DNA of 64,000 nucleotides from Bryum argenteum (GCA_037043015.1 CM073321.1:37282420-37346419), one strand, 5' to 3'; counted from the first letter of the stretch, positions 12,868 through 24,422 are shown. Translations and numbers: made by a program. The notes: generated by a model not told the origin, from the letters alone.

Positions 12868-13599
12868 TAAGGGGCTATGTCCAATATTTTTGGATATATT
12901 TTATAATTTCAACCATAGGATCTTGAGTAGACTACCATCCGTAGTAGTGTGAAATCTTCAACCATTGGATCATCACTAGATGCGAGATCATAACATATGA
13001 AGTTGACTATAAAACATTTTTTGGCCGTGATGGTAAAAGCCGAATCGGTGGCCGTGGTTGTTAAGGTGTTAGGGAAGAATAATTCCAAAAAATAAAAAAT
13101 AAAAATAAATGTGTACAAAAAAAAAACATGGACTCTAGTTAATAATAAGAATTGGCCCCATGGCCTTGGCTCTCCTTCTAAACATGGGCTTCAACTCCAA
13201 AGGACTTCACGACTCGGAAAACTGGCCCCACTAAATTGGTTGTTAAATGTATTGTTCAATTAAAGCTAATTCGGCAACATAACTCAAAAAGTGCGTGAAT
13301 TGGCTTGGAGATTTGTTGGCCTTCCCTCCTCTTGCAAAGAGTCCCTTATTATAGATTTATTTAAAGCCGATAGTATCTTTGTCATAAAACATTCCTGCTT
13401 ATGACGAAAAGATATTCCCGACATTCTCTTGTCAGAACATTCCTTGACCATATTTAGACGCCACGTGGACTATACAGGCTAAAAATAGTACTATTGAAAT
13501 TGCAAATATGTAATGCAGGGAAGTCCTCGAAATTGTGCAAGGGGAGAGTTGGGGAGATGCAAGTAGAAGAGGAAGAAGGGAGGTACGGGGAAGGGAGGT

Positions 13600-13815
13600 A
13601 CGCCGGGCCGGTCGCCGGCACGGTCGCACAGCCGATCGCCGGTCGGCCGACCGGTCGTCGGTCGCTCGGATCGATCAGCCGGCATCGGAGGCCCCGATCG
13701 ACCGATCGGTCGTGCGTCCGATCCAAGCCGCTCGATCGGCAATTTGACCGGTGCCGTCCGGGATCGGACGGCCAGTGCCAGCTAGCCAATGGCGTCCGAT
13801 CCCCGGTCGGCATAT
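13600..13815. repeat. GC-rich repeat cluster upstream of the WCHI gene
   Basis: Dense GGTCGGCCGACCGG and CGATCGGTCG motifs end a few bases before the TATA box of the plus-strand WCHI gene. Confidence 0.7.
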
Positions 13816-13820
13816 ATAAG
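13813..13820 (+). promoter_or_regulatory. TATA box of WCHI gene, element 1
   Basis: TATATAAG followed by a CT-rich stretch, about 145 bp upstream of the start codon at 13958 and immediately after the GC-rich cluster. Confidence 0.65.
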
Positions 13821-13957
13821 AGGGGAGGGGCTCATTCTCCCTCACTCTAGTGAACGGGCTTTACGTTGTGGCATTTTTTAAAGCTGCATCGACTGAGTTG
13901 CTCAGAGTCCGTGTGGGTCACCCACGCCCACAGTGTGCATACTTGTTGCTGCTGAGA

Positions 13958-15174
13958 ATGGCGCCGAAGTTTTCACGTTCGAGGGGCAAGGCCAAGTCTC
14001 CACGACCAAAGGGCGACCCTCGAAAAATGGATTGGGAAGCATGGAGTCACCCAAAGTGTGTTGCAGAGCCGGGTTGGCGAGAGGACTGGGCAGACATTTG
14101 GAATTGCACCATGTGCAAGAAGTACGTGAAGATGTATCACATAATGAAGTTATGGCCGCATCACGAAGCAGAGAAATATGGTCCTCGTCGTGAAGGCCCA
14201 GTGAAGAGTTGCAAGAGCGACCATTTTGCGCACAGATATCATGAAGTCACAATTGCGGTTGGAATCAAGAACACAAGGCCAGAATTGATGCTGTATTCTA
14301 CCATGGCCATGGTCTGGGTGAAATAGTCCTTCACAAGGACATTGACTCTACCACTCTGATAGGTTTAACCGTGTATTTATTGGATCACAGCAACCGATTC
14401 ATTCCCACAAATTGGATGGGACCAAGCGATTGTTATACTACTTATTCAGAACGTACAGCTGATATGGATGCCCAACTTCAACAACATGGAACTCCAAGGG
14501 CATATGGGGGCACTAACCAAGACTCAAACCATGACGATCGTCATGCACCAGTATCCTTTGGCACAGGAAGTGAGGGGTATTACCATGGTAACCACCAATT
14601 CAGTACTCCGGTGAGTTATATGCCACCCCATCAGCAAAACACGTACGGAGCCGAACGCGAGTACGGTAGAGGTGGATCTAGTTCGAACTACCCATCTCCA
14701 ATGTATACAGGAGGTACACATGGTTTAGGAGGTGAGCAGGGTAGCAGATCCAATGCTAAATGCAACTCAAGCCCAACTCATCCTATAAACCCATACAATC
14801 GTGGGAACCAATACGGTACAACATTCGGAAGTCCCGAGTACCGTAGGCCATCACATCCAAAGGAAACATAAAACTATCGAGGTCAATATAATAGAAGATC
14901 AGACATTGTTGGCTACACAAATTATGGATATGGTCAGAATGCATATGGAAGTAATGACATGCCTTCAGCACCTTTACTATCTCTTGAGGACGAAGAGGCG
15001 AGGTACCAACGAGATCTGCAACAAGCCACACTTCTAAGTCAGCAGGAATACATTGAACAGCTTGAAGCCGAAAAAAACTTTAGGCAAACGTACTTGTTTG
15101 GAGAATCTTCTAGAAGACCACCTTCTTACGGCGCTGCGCCAAGTCGTAAACATGATGATGAAGACTCGGATTAA
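13958..15174 (+). pseudogene. WCHI module protein with low-complexity Tyr/Gly/Asn tail
   Basis: ATG 13958 opens a basic N-terminus (MAPKFSRSRGKAKSPRPKGD). The WCHI module follows: DIWNCTMCKKYVKMYHIMKL, then CKSDHFAHRYHEV, then MAMVWV. A one-base frame change near 14322 moves reading into the frame IVLHKDIDSTTLIGLT. That frame continues through a roughly 170-residue Tyr/Gly/Asn/Pro/Ser-rich region, with an in-frame TAA at 14869-14871 (Gln CAA in origin is plausible). It ends in a Glu/Gln-rich helix (EEARYQRDLQQATLLSQQEY) and acidic DDEDSD at 15174. The tail resembles disordered, prion-like regions of nucleic-acid-binding proteins. Function unknown. With the frame change and stop it is probably non-functional. 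Confidence 0.7.
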
Positions 15175-15874
15175 GAGTGACAAATCATCATACATAGTGT
15201 CATTATAGTGAAGGTTATGTAATTTTTTGCAACGGATAATGTCTACACCATTATCGCCTTGCTATGGGCCAATTTTGAGGATCCTATAATTTTTTTATGA
15301 TGGATTATCCGTATATTGGACTATATCATTATATATTAATATACTATGCAATTTGTTATTTCAAGGATTTTATCACGATGTCTTGTATTTTTACTATGAG
15401 TTCACTTGGTGGTAATAATTTCTTTTGTTTGGCTTTAAGCCTTTTTTCACAGTCTCACACTCTCACCTAACATATGATATGTTCATCAATTCATACAAAA
15501 AAAGGCATATGTAAGAAAAGTCATATTATGCTTGACTTGACTTTGGACAAACCATTAATATCGCAACTACGCAAGGTTGATATAATGAAGAAGTTTCACA
15601 ATTCATTATATGTTCGCAAATATTGTTTATGAAGATTTGGAGATATTTCTAATCAAGGTATGAAGTAATAAAATAAAATAACAAACAATGGAGAAGAAGT
15701 CATTCATTGGAATCATTGCAAGGTATATATAAACAAGAATGTACTTGAAGCCGCTACATATAGAAGGCATGTAATACATTTGACTACAAAAAATTTGCCT
15801 ACATCTACATGAGAAGTTTAATGAAGAATCTAATAAAGCCGCAAGAACTTAAATAAATGCGCAGAACTAATTTA
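15175..15874. other. AT-rich spacer between convergent WCHI and kinase genes
   Basis: About 700 bp with no supported gene. It is 3'-flanking DNA for both neighbours. Confidence 0.6.
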
Positions 15875-17320
15875 CTAATCATACTTGGTGCGAAAATGAT
15901 CATTTGGCACCGGCCAATGGAATGATTCCATGGAGCGGTTGACAACGTGGGTCAGCGTATACTTTGCATCAGCCACCATCTCCAAGTATTGATTTGACCA
16001 CCGGTCAGGCCCCGTTGTATTTTGGCAATTCTCGTAGGCCGTCGACATGCTCTTCTTGAGGATGCGTTGTGCTATTCGTGCCGTAGCAAACTCCTCCGAA
16101 GCGCAATCAAAAAGGGGAATAACGTCAATGTCATCACTCCGTTTGTACAAGTACGCCACCCGAGGATCCACCCAATATCGTGCTTGTAGAGTATCAATTC
16201 TCTCTTGGGTTTTGTGAACGTGTACAAGGACCTCATTTTATCATCCATGCTCGTAGTTAGCCCCCAATCACATACTCCAATATACACCCGTGATTCATCT
16301 TGAGGGAAGTGAAGAAGTATGTTGTCTGGAGACACATCGTTGTGGAGGTAGTTCAACCGGTGGACTTCACACATGATATGCACTAAAGCCCAAGCAAGCT
16401 CTGTTCGTTTTTTGCAAAACCGGACCGACTGCCAAGCTCGAATACGCTCATCATCAGACGAGTCCGATCTCTCCATAAACATCACCTCCATATCTTGCAT
16501 CAAGGGCCAACATCGATCGAATCGTGCCGCCATTCCACCAGTACGTATAGCCTTGGAACTTATTTGCATGAATGGCTATAAAACGAATCACACTTGCATG
16601 TTGTATCCGCACAGCAAACGCCTCATTCTGATCCTCCACCTTGGCCAAGTCTGGTCATGTCACAGCATGGTTGGGAGTCTTTGCAGCGAATTCCCAAAAC
16701 TCTTCAATGGCCACAACCCCTCTTATGTGAACTTTGGAAATTGTGCCGTAACCTCCTCTTAGAGTCCTCTTCTCAAGTTCAATGATACGGGCCGTGACAG
16801 GAATTACTATCAAATTATTTATGCGACCCAGCTCCATTAACCTTCCTTGATCCGTGTGCCACCATCCTATGGAGCCGCGCCGGTTTTTATTATTGGAATA
16901 CGGCCTCATCGCTTGTTGAAAAGCCTCGGCCCTCAATATCACATCCCTAAACTCCTCATCAACCGCTCGATTCGTTCTCTCGTACCTCTTCAAAATGTCG
17001 ACAGCGTTCCAGAGAGCATCAATTAATCTATCCTCCATCCAATCCGTAAAGCCACGCTTATCGGTCTCCGGTCTCCACACCGGATCTTGGAGCGCTTCCA
17101 TCATGTCGTCCTTGAATTTGGCCTGAGCTTCCTCTTTGTATCTCACGTATTTGCTGAACAAACATGAAAGACTGTTGGCCTCATAAAATCGCACGATTAC
17201 ATTCTCCCGAAGAAAGTTCTTGCACTTATTGGATGGGTGCTATTACTTCTCAAGATGTCTAAACGCCCCGGGTCTCTGGCCTCGATTCCCCCCACTGCCC
17301 CCAACCCCATGTTTTGGCAT
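15875..17320 (-). pseudogene. protein kinase-like gene, element 1, interrupted
   Basis: A likely ATG at 17320 gives MPKHGVGGSGG. Two adjacent stops (TAA TAG, about 17240) follow, then a helical N-terminal region to about 16790. The kinase-like fold comes next: glycine loop RGGYGTISKVHI (about 16760), YTYWWNGG (about 16535), catalytic loop YLHNDVSPDNILLHF, metal loop IGVCDWGLTTS, and a WVDP segment at the APE position (about 16175). HRD is changed to HND and DFG to DWG. There is a TGA near 16652 and frame changes near 16490 and 16180. The parallel gene in element 2 (43811-45354) shares the same signatures. The family phosphorylates Ser/Thr/Tyr, but the substrate here is unknown and the gene is broken. 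Confidence 0.75.
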
Positions 17321-17474
17321 CTTTTTGGAAAAAAAAAACAAAATTTCCCCCCTTACAAACGGAAAGACTTCTTTCCTCCCCAAGATAAGGAGTCTGTGGA
17401 TGAAAATTAAAAGAATTTCCAACCTACAGCCACTCCGCACCCTGAAAAGGAAGGAAAGAAGTGAGGAGAGTGGA

Positions 17475-17965
17475 GGACCGGTCGGCCTTATGTAGGCCGC
17501 GGTCGCATGACCGACCGGCCGACCTAAATCCGACGGTTGCTGGCCGACCGGCCTGACCGATCGGACGGCCAGTGCCGGCCGACCCGACCGATCGGACGGA
17601 CGCCGCCGATCGGCCGGTTGCGACCGATCGGACGGCCGACGGAGACCGCGACCGATCGAACGGCCGACGAAGAGCGTGACCAATCGGACGGCCGACGGAG
17701 ACCGCGACCGATCGGACGGCCGACGGAGACCGCGACCGATCGGACGGCCGACGGAGACCGCGACCGATCGGACGGCCGACGGAGACCGCGACCGTTCGGA
17801 CGGCCGACGGAGACGCGACCGTTCGACGGCCGACGCGATCGCGCCCCATTCGACGGGCGGATCGAAAACCGCGACCGATTGACGGCTCGCGGCCGATCAG
17901 CGACCGATCCGTCGATCGCGACCGATCCGACGCGTCCGTCGTCGATCGATCGGCCGCCAATCGGG
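17475..17965. repeat. GC-rich subterminal cluster, element 1 right end, with 28-bp tandem array
   Basis: From about 17650 to 17817 a 28-bp unit containing GACCGATCGGACGG and CCGACGGAGACCGC repeats about six times with few changes. Degenerate CGACCG motifs surround it. It lies 220-700 bp inside the right terminus, mirroring 1380-1680. Arg/Asp-repeat open frames on both strands are artefacts of the array. Confidence 0.85.
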
Positions 17966-18176
17966 ACGGTCCTGGGCCGCCCATTACAATCGAATGGTAA
18001 CCACCTACACTCACAAAACAATTTCAACGGCTAAGATGCGATCTCCAATACGATCTGATGGTTTAAAAAATTTACTACTGTCATAGTAATTCCGATTTAT
18101 CCTCCAAACGGACGTCCGAACGGTCCTGGACGAACGGACGTCCGTCCGACCAAAAAAACTCAAAAGACGTCCGGAT

Positions 18177-18187
18177 TGACATCCCTG
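18177..18187 (-). repeat. right terminal inverted repeat, element 1
   Basis: TGACATCCCTG is the exact reverse complement of the left terminus at 1283-1293. Confidence 0.93.
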
Positions 18188-18195
18188 CTTCTATG
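18188..18195. repeat. 8-bp target-site duplication of element 1, right copy
   Basis: CTTCTATG is identical to 1275-1282. Confidence 0.93.
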
Positions 18196-18250
18196 CTAGT
18201 TTGGAAGTCATTGCATCCTCTTTCAACACTACTAAGAGGCTCTTCTATAT

Positions 18251-18652
18251 TTAATGCCTTAACAAGTATATATCTATTGCCATGTCAAATACGACCTCCT
18301 GCCAAGCTTCAGTGGCAGCCTTTGCTTTAGGTGCATGCCATGTTTCACGCTTCCGAGCCATCCCTGCAATGATTGTCGGATGATGTATTGTGTGCTTAAA
18401 TTGAAGAATTTGCATTTGCAATTTTGCAACATATTTGTATTGTATGTTTCTATACCAAATCTCATTCAATTGCAGAGTAACACTTGTCTTAGCTCTTGTC
18501 CCTCCATGTTGTCCATGGTACTGGCTAGATGCTTTAGCAGCATGGAGAGATTTCTCCATCCCTTGAGAGTTCGAAACAGATAAACTTCCATATTTCTCCA
18601 CAAACCAGGGTCTGTCCTTCACCAATACATATTGCAAGCATTGGGAGCACAA
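18251..18652 (-). pseudogene. ORF fragment, probably C-terminal part of a transposon protein
   Basis: A 133-codon open frame. The motif NSQGMEKSLHAAKASSQYHG and a downstream HGGTRAKTSVTLQLNEIWYR stretch resemble, from memory, C-terminal parts of DDE-type transposon proteins seen in algae and invertebrates. I cannot name the family firmly. There is no start context, so it is a fragment. After a one-base shift it could continue leftward (KALNIEEPLSSVERGCNDF) to the element 1 insertion point. Confidence 0.4.
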
Positions 18653-18719
18653 GCAGAAACTTTATTAAATTTTTTGTTTTACTATGTGCAATGAAGACTT
18701 TGCTGCAGCGTGGAATTCC

Positions 18720-21700
18720 ACTTAATTAGGAAAACATGTCGCAACATACCACTTAATTAGGAAAGCAATATATATCACAAAAAACACATCATAATATGAA
18801 TCACATCCAACCATCAATGAATTTACAAAACAAACACATGTCAAGATCCCACTACCCCCAAATGATGACGTAATTATTGAATCATGGAATAAAGACATAG
18901 CAACTCTAGCCAAGACTGCAAACAAAGAAGCAAGAAAAATTACATTAAAATACACAAAATATTGTATTAAAAAGGCTATATCCAAATATAGACATTTATA
19001 CGAAATAAGCCCAAAAAAGATAAACAATAAGGCACTCAAAAATCAAGAAACACCACCATTAGACTGCATCACACACTTCAATAACACCATACTAACAAGC
19101 CCACAAGACATTGTGAAGGAAATTTACATACAAAAATCAATTATCAATAAACCCACTGTCTCAACATGTTATTAATTTCTAGACCACCCTTGCAAATGCA
19201 CATGCGGTGTTAGACAATACCCATGACATGACCTAGAAGGTTTTGTAATAGATAAAAGAGGACACCCACAAATTCCGTTGCATACATATTTTGATAAAGA
19301 AACCTTTGATTTATGTCTGAAAAACCTTGAAAACAACAAAACTCCAGGACCGGACAAGATAACAAACTCTATTCTGAAGAACATGCCCACAAACTTTCAC
19401 TGCATCTTATTCTTGTTTGTTTAACATTGCTATGAACAAAAATAAATTCCGGCATCATGGAAAATAAGCCTCACCATACTATTATACAAAAAAGACTATC
19501 CATCTCAACTACCAAATCATAAACCTATAGCGCTAGCCAACACTACATATAAGTTTTTCACAAACACATCAGCATCAATAGTCTCAACGTACGGAGAAAA
19601 ACACCAAATTCTACATGACATCAAGAGATATTCCGTGCCAAAACATGCACATCTAGACAATTACAATTACTACTAGTAGCTTTAGCGGATGCACAACTAA
19701 CAACACAAGACATTTATTTACTCTATATAGATTTTAAAAATGCATTTGGCTCTATCGACCACCCTTGTTTCCTCGCTATTATGAAAGATTTAGGATATCC
19801 TGAAGACGCGGTAATGCTAGTAGGAGATATCTACTCACAATCAAACACCATTTCAACTGATGAATATTTTGGCCAAACACAAAATATAGACATACAAAGA
19901 GTCACAATACAAGGAGATATGCTTAGCCGTTATCTCTTTCTTATTTTTCTAGAACATTTCTATGGTGGTTACCAAGAGGAAAATATGGCTATATCTAGGG
20001 GACCTCAAAAACTACAACGAATACACCAGCATATGCAGACAATCTTGCAATCATAACAAACAAACTTCCTCCATTTTAACATCAACTTAATAAACTAGAC
20101 AAGTTTTGCGAATGGGCTGAAGTGGACTTAAAAATTCCAAAATGCACCATCACTGGATGCCCAAACAAATCCAGAAAAAATCAAATAGTTTTTAAAGCGC
20201 TAATGCAAGCCGCAAATATATCATATATAAACCAACCAATTCCCATTCTACATAAAAACGAGCCATTTGTATTTTTAGGAATACAACTAGTTCCATCATT
20301 AAATTGGAAAATATTGACCCACACAACAACTACGAAATTAATTAAACAATGCAACCAGTTTGTAAATTATCCGGCTACTATAAATAAAAAGTTAGCATGG
20401 TAGACACAGTTATAAGAGTATGCTTTGCATATAGTTATTACCCGGTCCCATACTCACTACCCACTATTAAAAAACTAGACAAAAAAATTATAACAATTCA
20501 AAAGAGAATTTGTGGGCTACCAAATTGCACCTCTAACATAATTACTCAATCGCCACACGATATGTTTACTCATATATGTTTGGCATAGAAGCATTCTCAC
20601 TAAAAAATGCATACCTAAGATGCATATGTGAACAAGTACGCAATGCCCTTAATGACACACGAAAATTGGGAAGAATCTATGGAGGACTTACACACTTTAT
20701 ACTTGCTAAGAACGCTGGAGCACATGAGATTCTCGGAATCAAACAACACAATTGTTTAAACACAACAAGAACACTTTATCTTAGCAAAAAATGTGGAGGT
20801 TCAACCTCAGAAGGACAACAAGAATTTTTCCACTAGAAGCTACACCTCTTGAACAAATGTGGCTAAACCTATCAACAGAAGTCTTACCACATTTCACCCC
20901 CAAGCAAAATTTCAAACTTCTTAACAAATTATTACTTCAAAACATATACGAGATAAAACTTTTAACACTTCCAAATCATGTAAATCTAATGTCACATGAA
21001 GAATTCAAAAGTCACTACACTACACCAACTAAAACAATCAAACAAGCCCTTCACATAGCTCAACAAATCTTTCGCTACCCTACATGTAATCCACAATGTC
21101 AAAATCCATGGAACGAACACCTTCTACCACGAACACTAAAACATGGATATAGAACAGACAATCATCATATTTCACTTAACCTTGGTACAAAATCTATACA
21201 CTTCCTACAACACAACATCCCCTTATCCAAAACCACCAATCAAAATCACCAATAACCTCATAAAATTTCCCATACACTTGATATTAGACTACAAAGAAAT
21301 ATTAGACTACAAATCAAAAGACAAATACAAAATTTCAAAAACATATCACACCTACCTATGCCAATGGAAATTACCAAACCATATTACATATAACAAATGG
21401 ATACCACAAAGAGACCTCTTTCCACTAAACATACCAAAAACTACATGACACAACACTTTTTTGCTTACCTAATATTACACCATAAAACAACATACACTAC
21501 AAACTTTATAGAAATGTAATAAATACGTATTTTAAAGAAGAACAAGCCCAAGATACAAGGTACATACTTCCAACCATGTCTCTCCTTTTTGTACATATCA
21601 ATGTAAATTAATGTAATCCTTCAAAAGATATCAACACCAACCAACCTACTATACAAATAAAAGACGAAACAACACATCTTTATGAGGACACAGACAAGCA

Positions 21701-22080
21701 TCTCATAACTATACCTATAACCTATTACTAGACTAAATTGGCTATGGAATCAATTCTTTAAAGCAAAATATTCTCCACACGGATTAACATTGTCTACACA
21801 ACCTTTCGAAACAGAAATAATATGGCTATACCAAAGATACATATATAAAATCCCATAAACCGACCCGCTTAAACTCGCAAACTGCTTTTTGCCAAAAATA
21901 GTACTCGACTACATCATGACATCGTTTAATATAACACACTCGTATTTTTTGTCACCGGTAACTTGCTCCACTCAAATAGAAGGGGATATTAAGTATTTTG
22001 CGACAATTTGCAATCTCAATTTAGAGCAGTGGTTAAAAATAGTAAATCTAGTGTCAAGTAAAATGAGACAATAATGAAAA
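18720..22080 (+). pseudogene. decayed LINE-type reverse transcriptase element
   Basis: An A/C-rich strand with broken reading frames. Recognisable RT pieces are: LTILLYKKDYPSQLPNHKPI (about 19468-19530), LYIDFKNAFGSIDHPCF (about 19720-19775), VTIQGDMLSRYLFLIFLE (about 19900-19955), and AYADNLAI (about 20028) where an active RT has YADD. Downstream pieces at 20122-20403, 20791-21255 and 21143-21448 look like the C-terminal region. Many stops and frame changes make it inactive. Its ends are not resolved. The A-rich codon use differs sharply from its neighbours. Confidence 0.7.
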
Positions 22081-22089
22081 TGAGACTCC

Positions 22090-22690
22090 AATCTACTCAA
22101 CAAAAGAATGTTAGATGAACCCTGAAATCCTAGAAATTCTATTAATATATTTGTTGATCATTATTCTTAATTATTTTGAGACATAAAGTATATTGAGACT
22201 ACTTTACAAATCATTACCCGGGTCATGGATTGCAAGCTTTAAGGACCAAAAAAGTATTTTGCATGAAGAAAATAATTACTTCAAAGAAAAATATATACAA
22301 GAAGTAATCCGACAAAAGGACAGATTTAGTATCTATACATCTATAGATAAATAAATTTATCACAAAACCAATGGAAGGAAATAATTCCATTGAAGTACAC
22401 TGAAATGGATATAAACATCTTACTATAAATAGATAAATCATGTTCAATAGTAGTGTCATACTACTCTAATTTGTGTAGGCTACATTGCAATGAGAAAGGG
22501 TGTACTATTGAAAGTAGTATAATCTAATATAACGTGAAAACTACTCATCAAAATCGATAATTGAATCCTTAATAATTGAAATTTGTAGCTCCGGTATGCA
22601 CATCTTGGGATTAATGGTTTCAAGACAAAATCTTGGCTTCCAAGCTCCCATGATTGATATCGTAGCCACCCAAGTTGGATCATAATCCAT
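22090..22690. other. spacer, no feature seen
   Basis: AT-rich sequence between the LINE remnant and the truncated end of the Ty3 pol. No gene, terminal repeat or LTR is recognised. Confidence 0.5.
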
Positions 22691-22694
22691 ATCT

Positions 22695-24105
22695 TTACAC
22701 CAAGAGGTACCTCTCCTTGTATCCCTCTTGACACTCACGGGTCCACTCAAATTTGACCTCCTTCCTTGTGAGGTTGGTCAAGGGTATCGCGGCCGTGGCA
22801 TAATCGGCCATGATGTCCCGATACCACCCAAAATGGCCAAGAGCATGTTGTACGCCCTTGACCGAAGTTGGGGGTTCAAGGTTGAGGATTACTTCAACCT
22901 TTTCCGGGTCCAGTTCCTTGCCAGCCTTGGAAACCACGTAGTCCAACAATACCCCTTTTTGTACCCCTAGGTACATCTTGGCGAGATTTAAGGAGAGTCT
23001 GTTTCGACGGCACCGCACAAAACACGCACGCAACATTGCGTAGTGTTCTAATGCACTCGTTTGGGTGCTAAAATCGTCAATAAAAATCGACATAGACTTA
23101 TGGAGGAGATCAAAAAATATAGAAGTCATGACTCGTTGGAACGCTGAGGGTGCGTTGCACAACCCGAAGGGCATGACCACATAGATGAATGTCCTCCAAG
23201 GGGTTGTGAAAGCGGTTTTGTGATAGTCGTCGGGATGGATGGATACTTGGTTGTATCCCGAGTATCCATCTAGGAAGGTGTAGAGCTCATGTCCCGCCAC
23301 CTCATCCAAGATTTGGTTCACAAATGGAAGAGGGAAATGATCCTTTTGGATGGCTTTGTTTAAATGACGATAGTCGATGCACACCCTTAACTTCCCATTT
23401 TTCTTCTTCACAAGCACTATAGGAGACACCCAATCCGTGATTTCCACCGGGTTAATGAAGCCCGCCTCTAAGAGTTTTTCCAACTCGGCTTTCACCACGA
23501 GATAGAGGCGGGGGTTCATCCGGCGTTCCTTTTGCCGGACCGATATGGATCCCGAAAGTAGGGGGATTGTGTGTTGGGCAATCTCCGGTGGGATGCCCTT
23601 GAGGTCTTTATAGGACCAAGCAAAAATGTCCCGGAATTCAAAGACAAGACCTTTGAACCTCTCAATTTCTTCCGGGGATAATTGAGCCCCCATTTTGATG
23701 GGGCGGGGCTCTTTGCCCTTTAGAGACACATCCACATCTACGCAATCGTTGATTGGGACCGTGACCGGGTTGGTAGGGCCGTGATACCAATCACTTGGCA
23801 CCGCGGGGTAAATAGGTAAATCGGAACCCACCTCCAAGTTAGTGGAGGTTTTGCGGAAATGAAGGGGAGGAGGGAGTATTTCCTCCTCTTTCATTAGCCC
23901 TTCAGAACCGAGGCTTTAGGTCCCATCTATTTCGAGGTTGTAAACCACCTCATAGTCAACCTCATCAACCAAGGTTGTTAGCCGGGGGTATAGGCCTACT
24001 GGTTCTTCCAAAACCCTCATGGTAGTGATGACATTCACCGATTGTAACTTAGGGGGTTCAAGGTCCCCCGGATGATCCCGAAGCCATGAACCTCGTATTC
24101 GTTAT
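22695..24105 (-). pseudogene. Ty3/gypsy pol fragment (reverse transcriptase)
   Basis: The open frame 23894-22695 encodes a plant Ty3-type RT region. Motifs in order: LEAGFINPVEITDWVSPIVL, KLRVCIDYRHLNKAIQKDHF, ILDEVAGHELYTFLDGYSGY, MPFGLCNAPSAFQRVM, catalytic IFIDDF, and the connection VVSKAGKELDPEKVEVILNL. Coding similarity continues upstream to about 24105 through a stop. The RNase H and integrase domains are missing downstream and no LTR was found, so this is a truncated copy. Several substitutions in otherwise fixed positions (DWVSP, FIDDFS) fit an old insertion. Confidence 0.88.
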
Positions 24106-24422
24106 ATTGGGAAATATGCAAGATTTTGGGAGATTAAAAGGGATTTATGAGGCCTAAAAGCTGTACGATTGGCGCGTAAATTGTAGAATTTAAATGACTT
24201 GATAACCTAAATATGATAGGGAGATGCTATAAACGTGGGTTTCGTACTTGTATTGAGTGCGAGGTGTTGTTGAAAAGTGCTGATCGACACAAAAGCCATA
24301 GTATAAGAGGAGAGTTTGAGAATATTATTGAAATTTCCAAACTTTATATATGATAAATTACTCAAAGAGTAATTAATACATAGTTTATTCATTGTATTCA
24401 ACAGTAATCCAGCTATCACTAC

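Larger units (their letters stand above)
10855..13600. repeat. tandem spacer duplication, copy 2, with extra DNA
   Basis: The left part (10860-11740) and right part (13105-13600) match copy 1. The intervening 11,745-13,060 has no counterpart there and includes a MITE-like inverted-repeat unit. Either copy 2 gained this DNA or copy 1 lost it. No gene is supported. Confidence 0.75.
1283..18187. mobile_element. giant hAT-type transposon, element 1 (16,905 bp), with cargo genes
   Basis: Both ends are visible. An 11-bp perfect terminal inverted repeat (CAGGGATGTCA) is flanked by the perfect 8-bp duplication CTTCTATG. The repeats continue imperfectly inward with GACGTCC motifs at both ends. Inside lie a decayed BED/DUF659/hAT transposase (plus), a WCHI-RING gene (minus), a WCHI gene with a Tyr/Gly/Asn-rich tail (plus) and a kinase-like gene (minus). 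They are separated by GC-rich CGACCG repeat clusters and AT-rich duplicated spacers. All four genes carry stops or frameshifts, so the copy is probably not autonomous now. The CAGGG start and 8-bp duplication are as known for hAT. The cargo is not known to me from this superfamily. Confidence 0.93.

Noticed and set aside
9001-12900. tRNA or rRNA genes in the spacer duplications
   Set aside because: No cloverleaf-like or rRNA-like segment was recognised in this or any other stretch of the window by eye.
17424-18034. Long Arg/Asp/Ser-rich open frames on both strands
   Set aside because: They run through the 28-bp GC-rich tandem array. Several frames are open at once because of composition, not coding.
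22223-22459. Small minus-strand open frames near the Ty3 fragment
   Set aside because: No motif, AT-rich context and no start or splice support.
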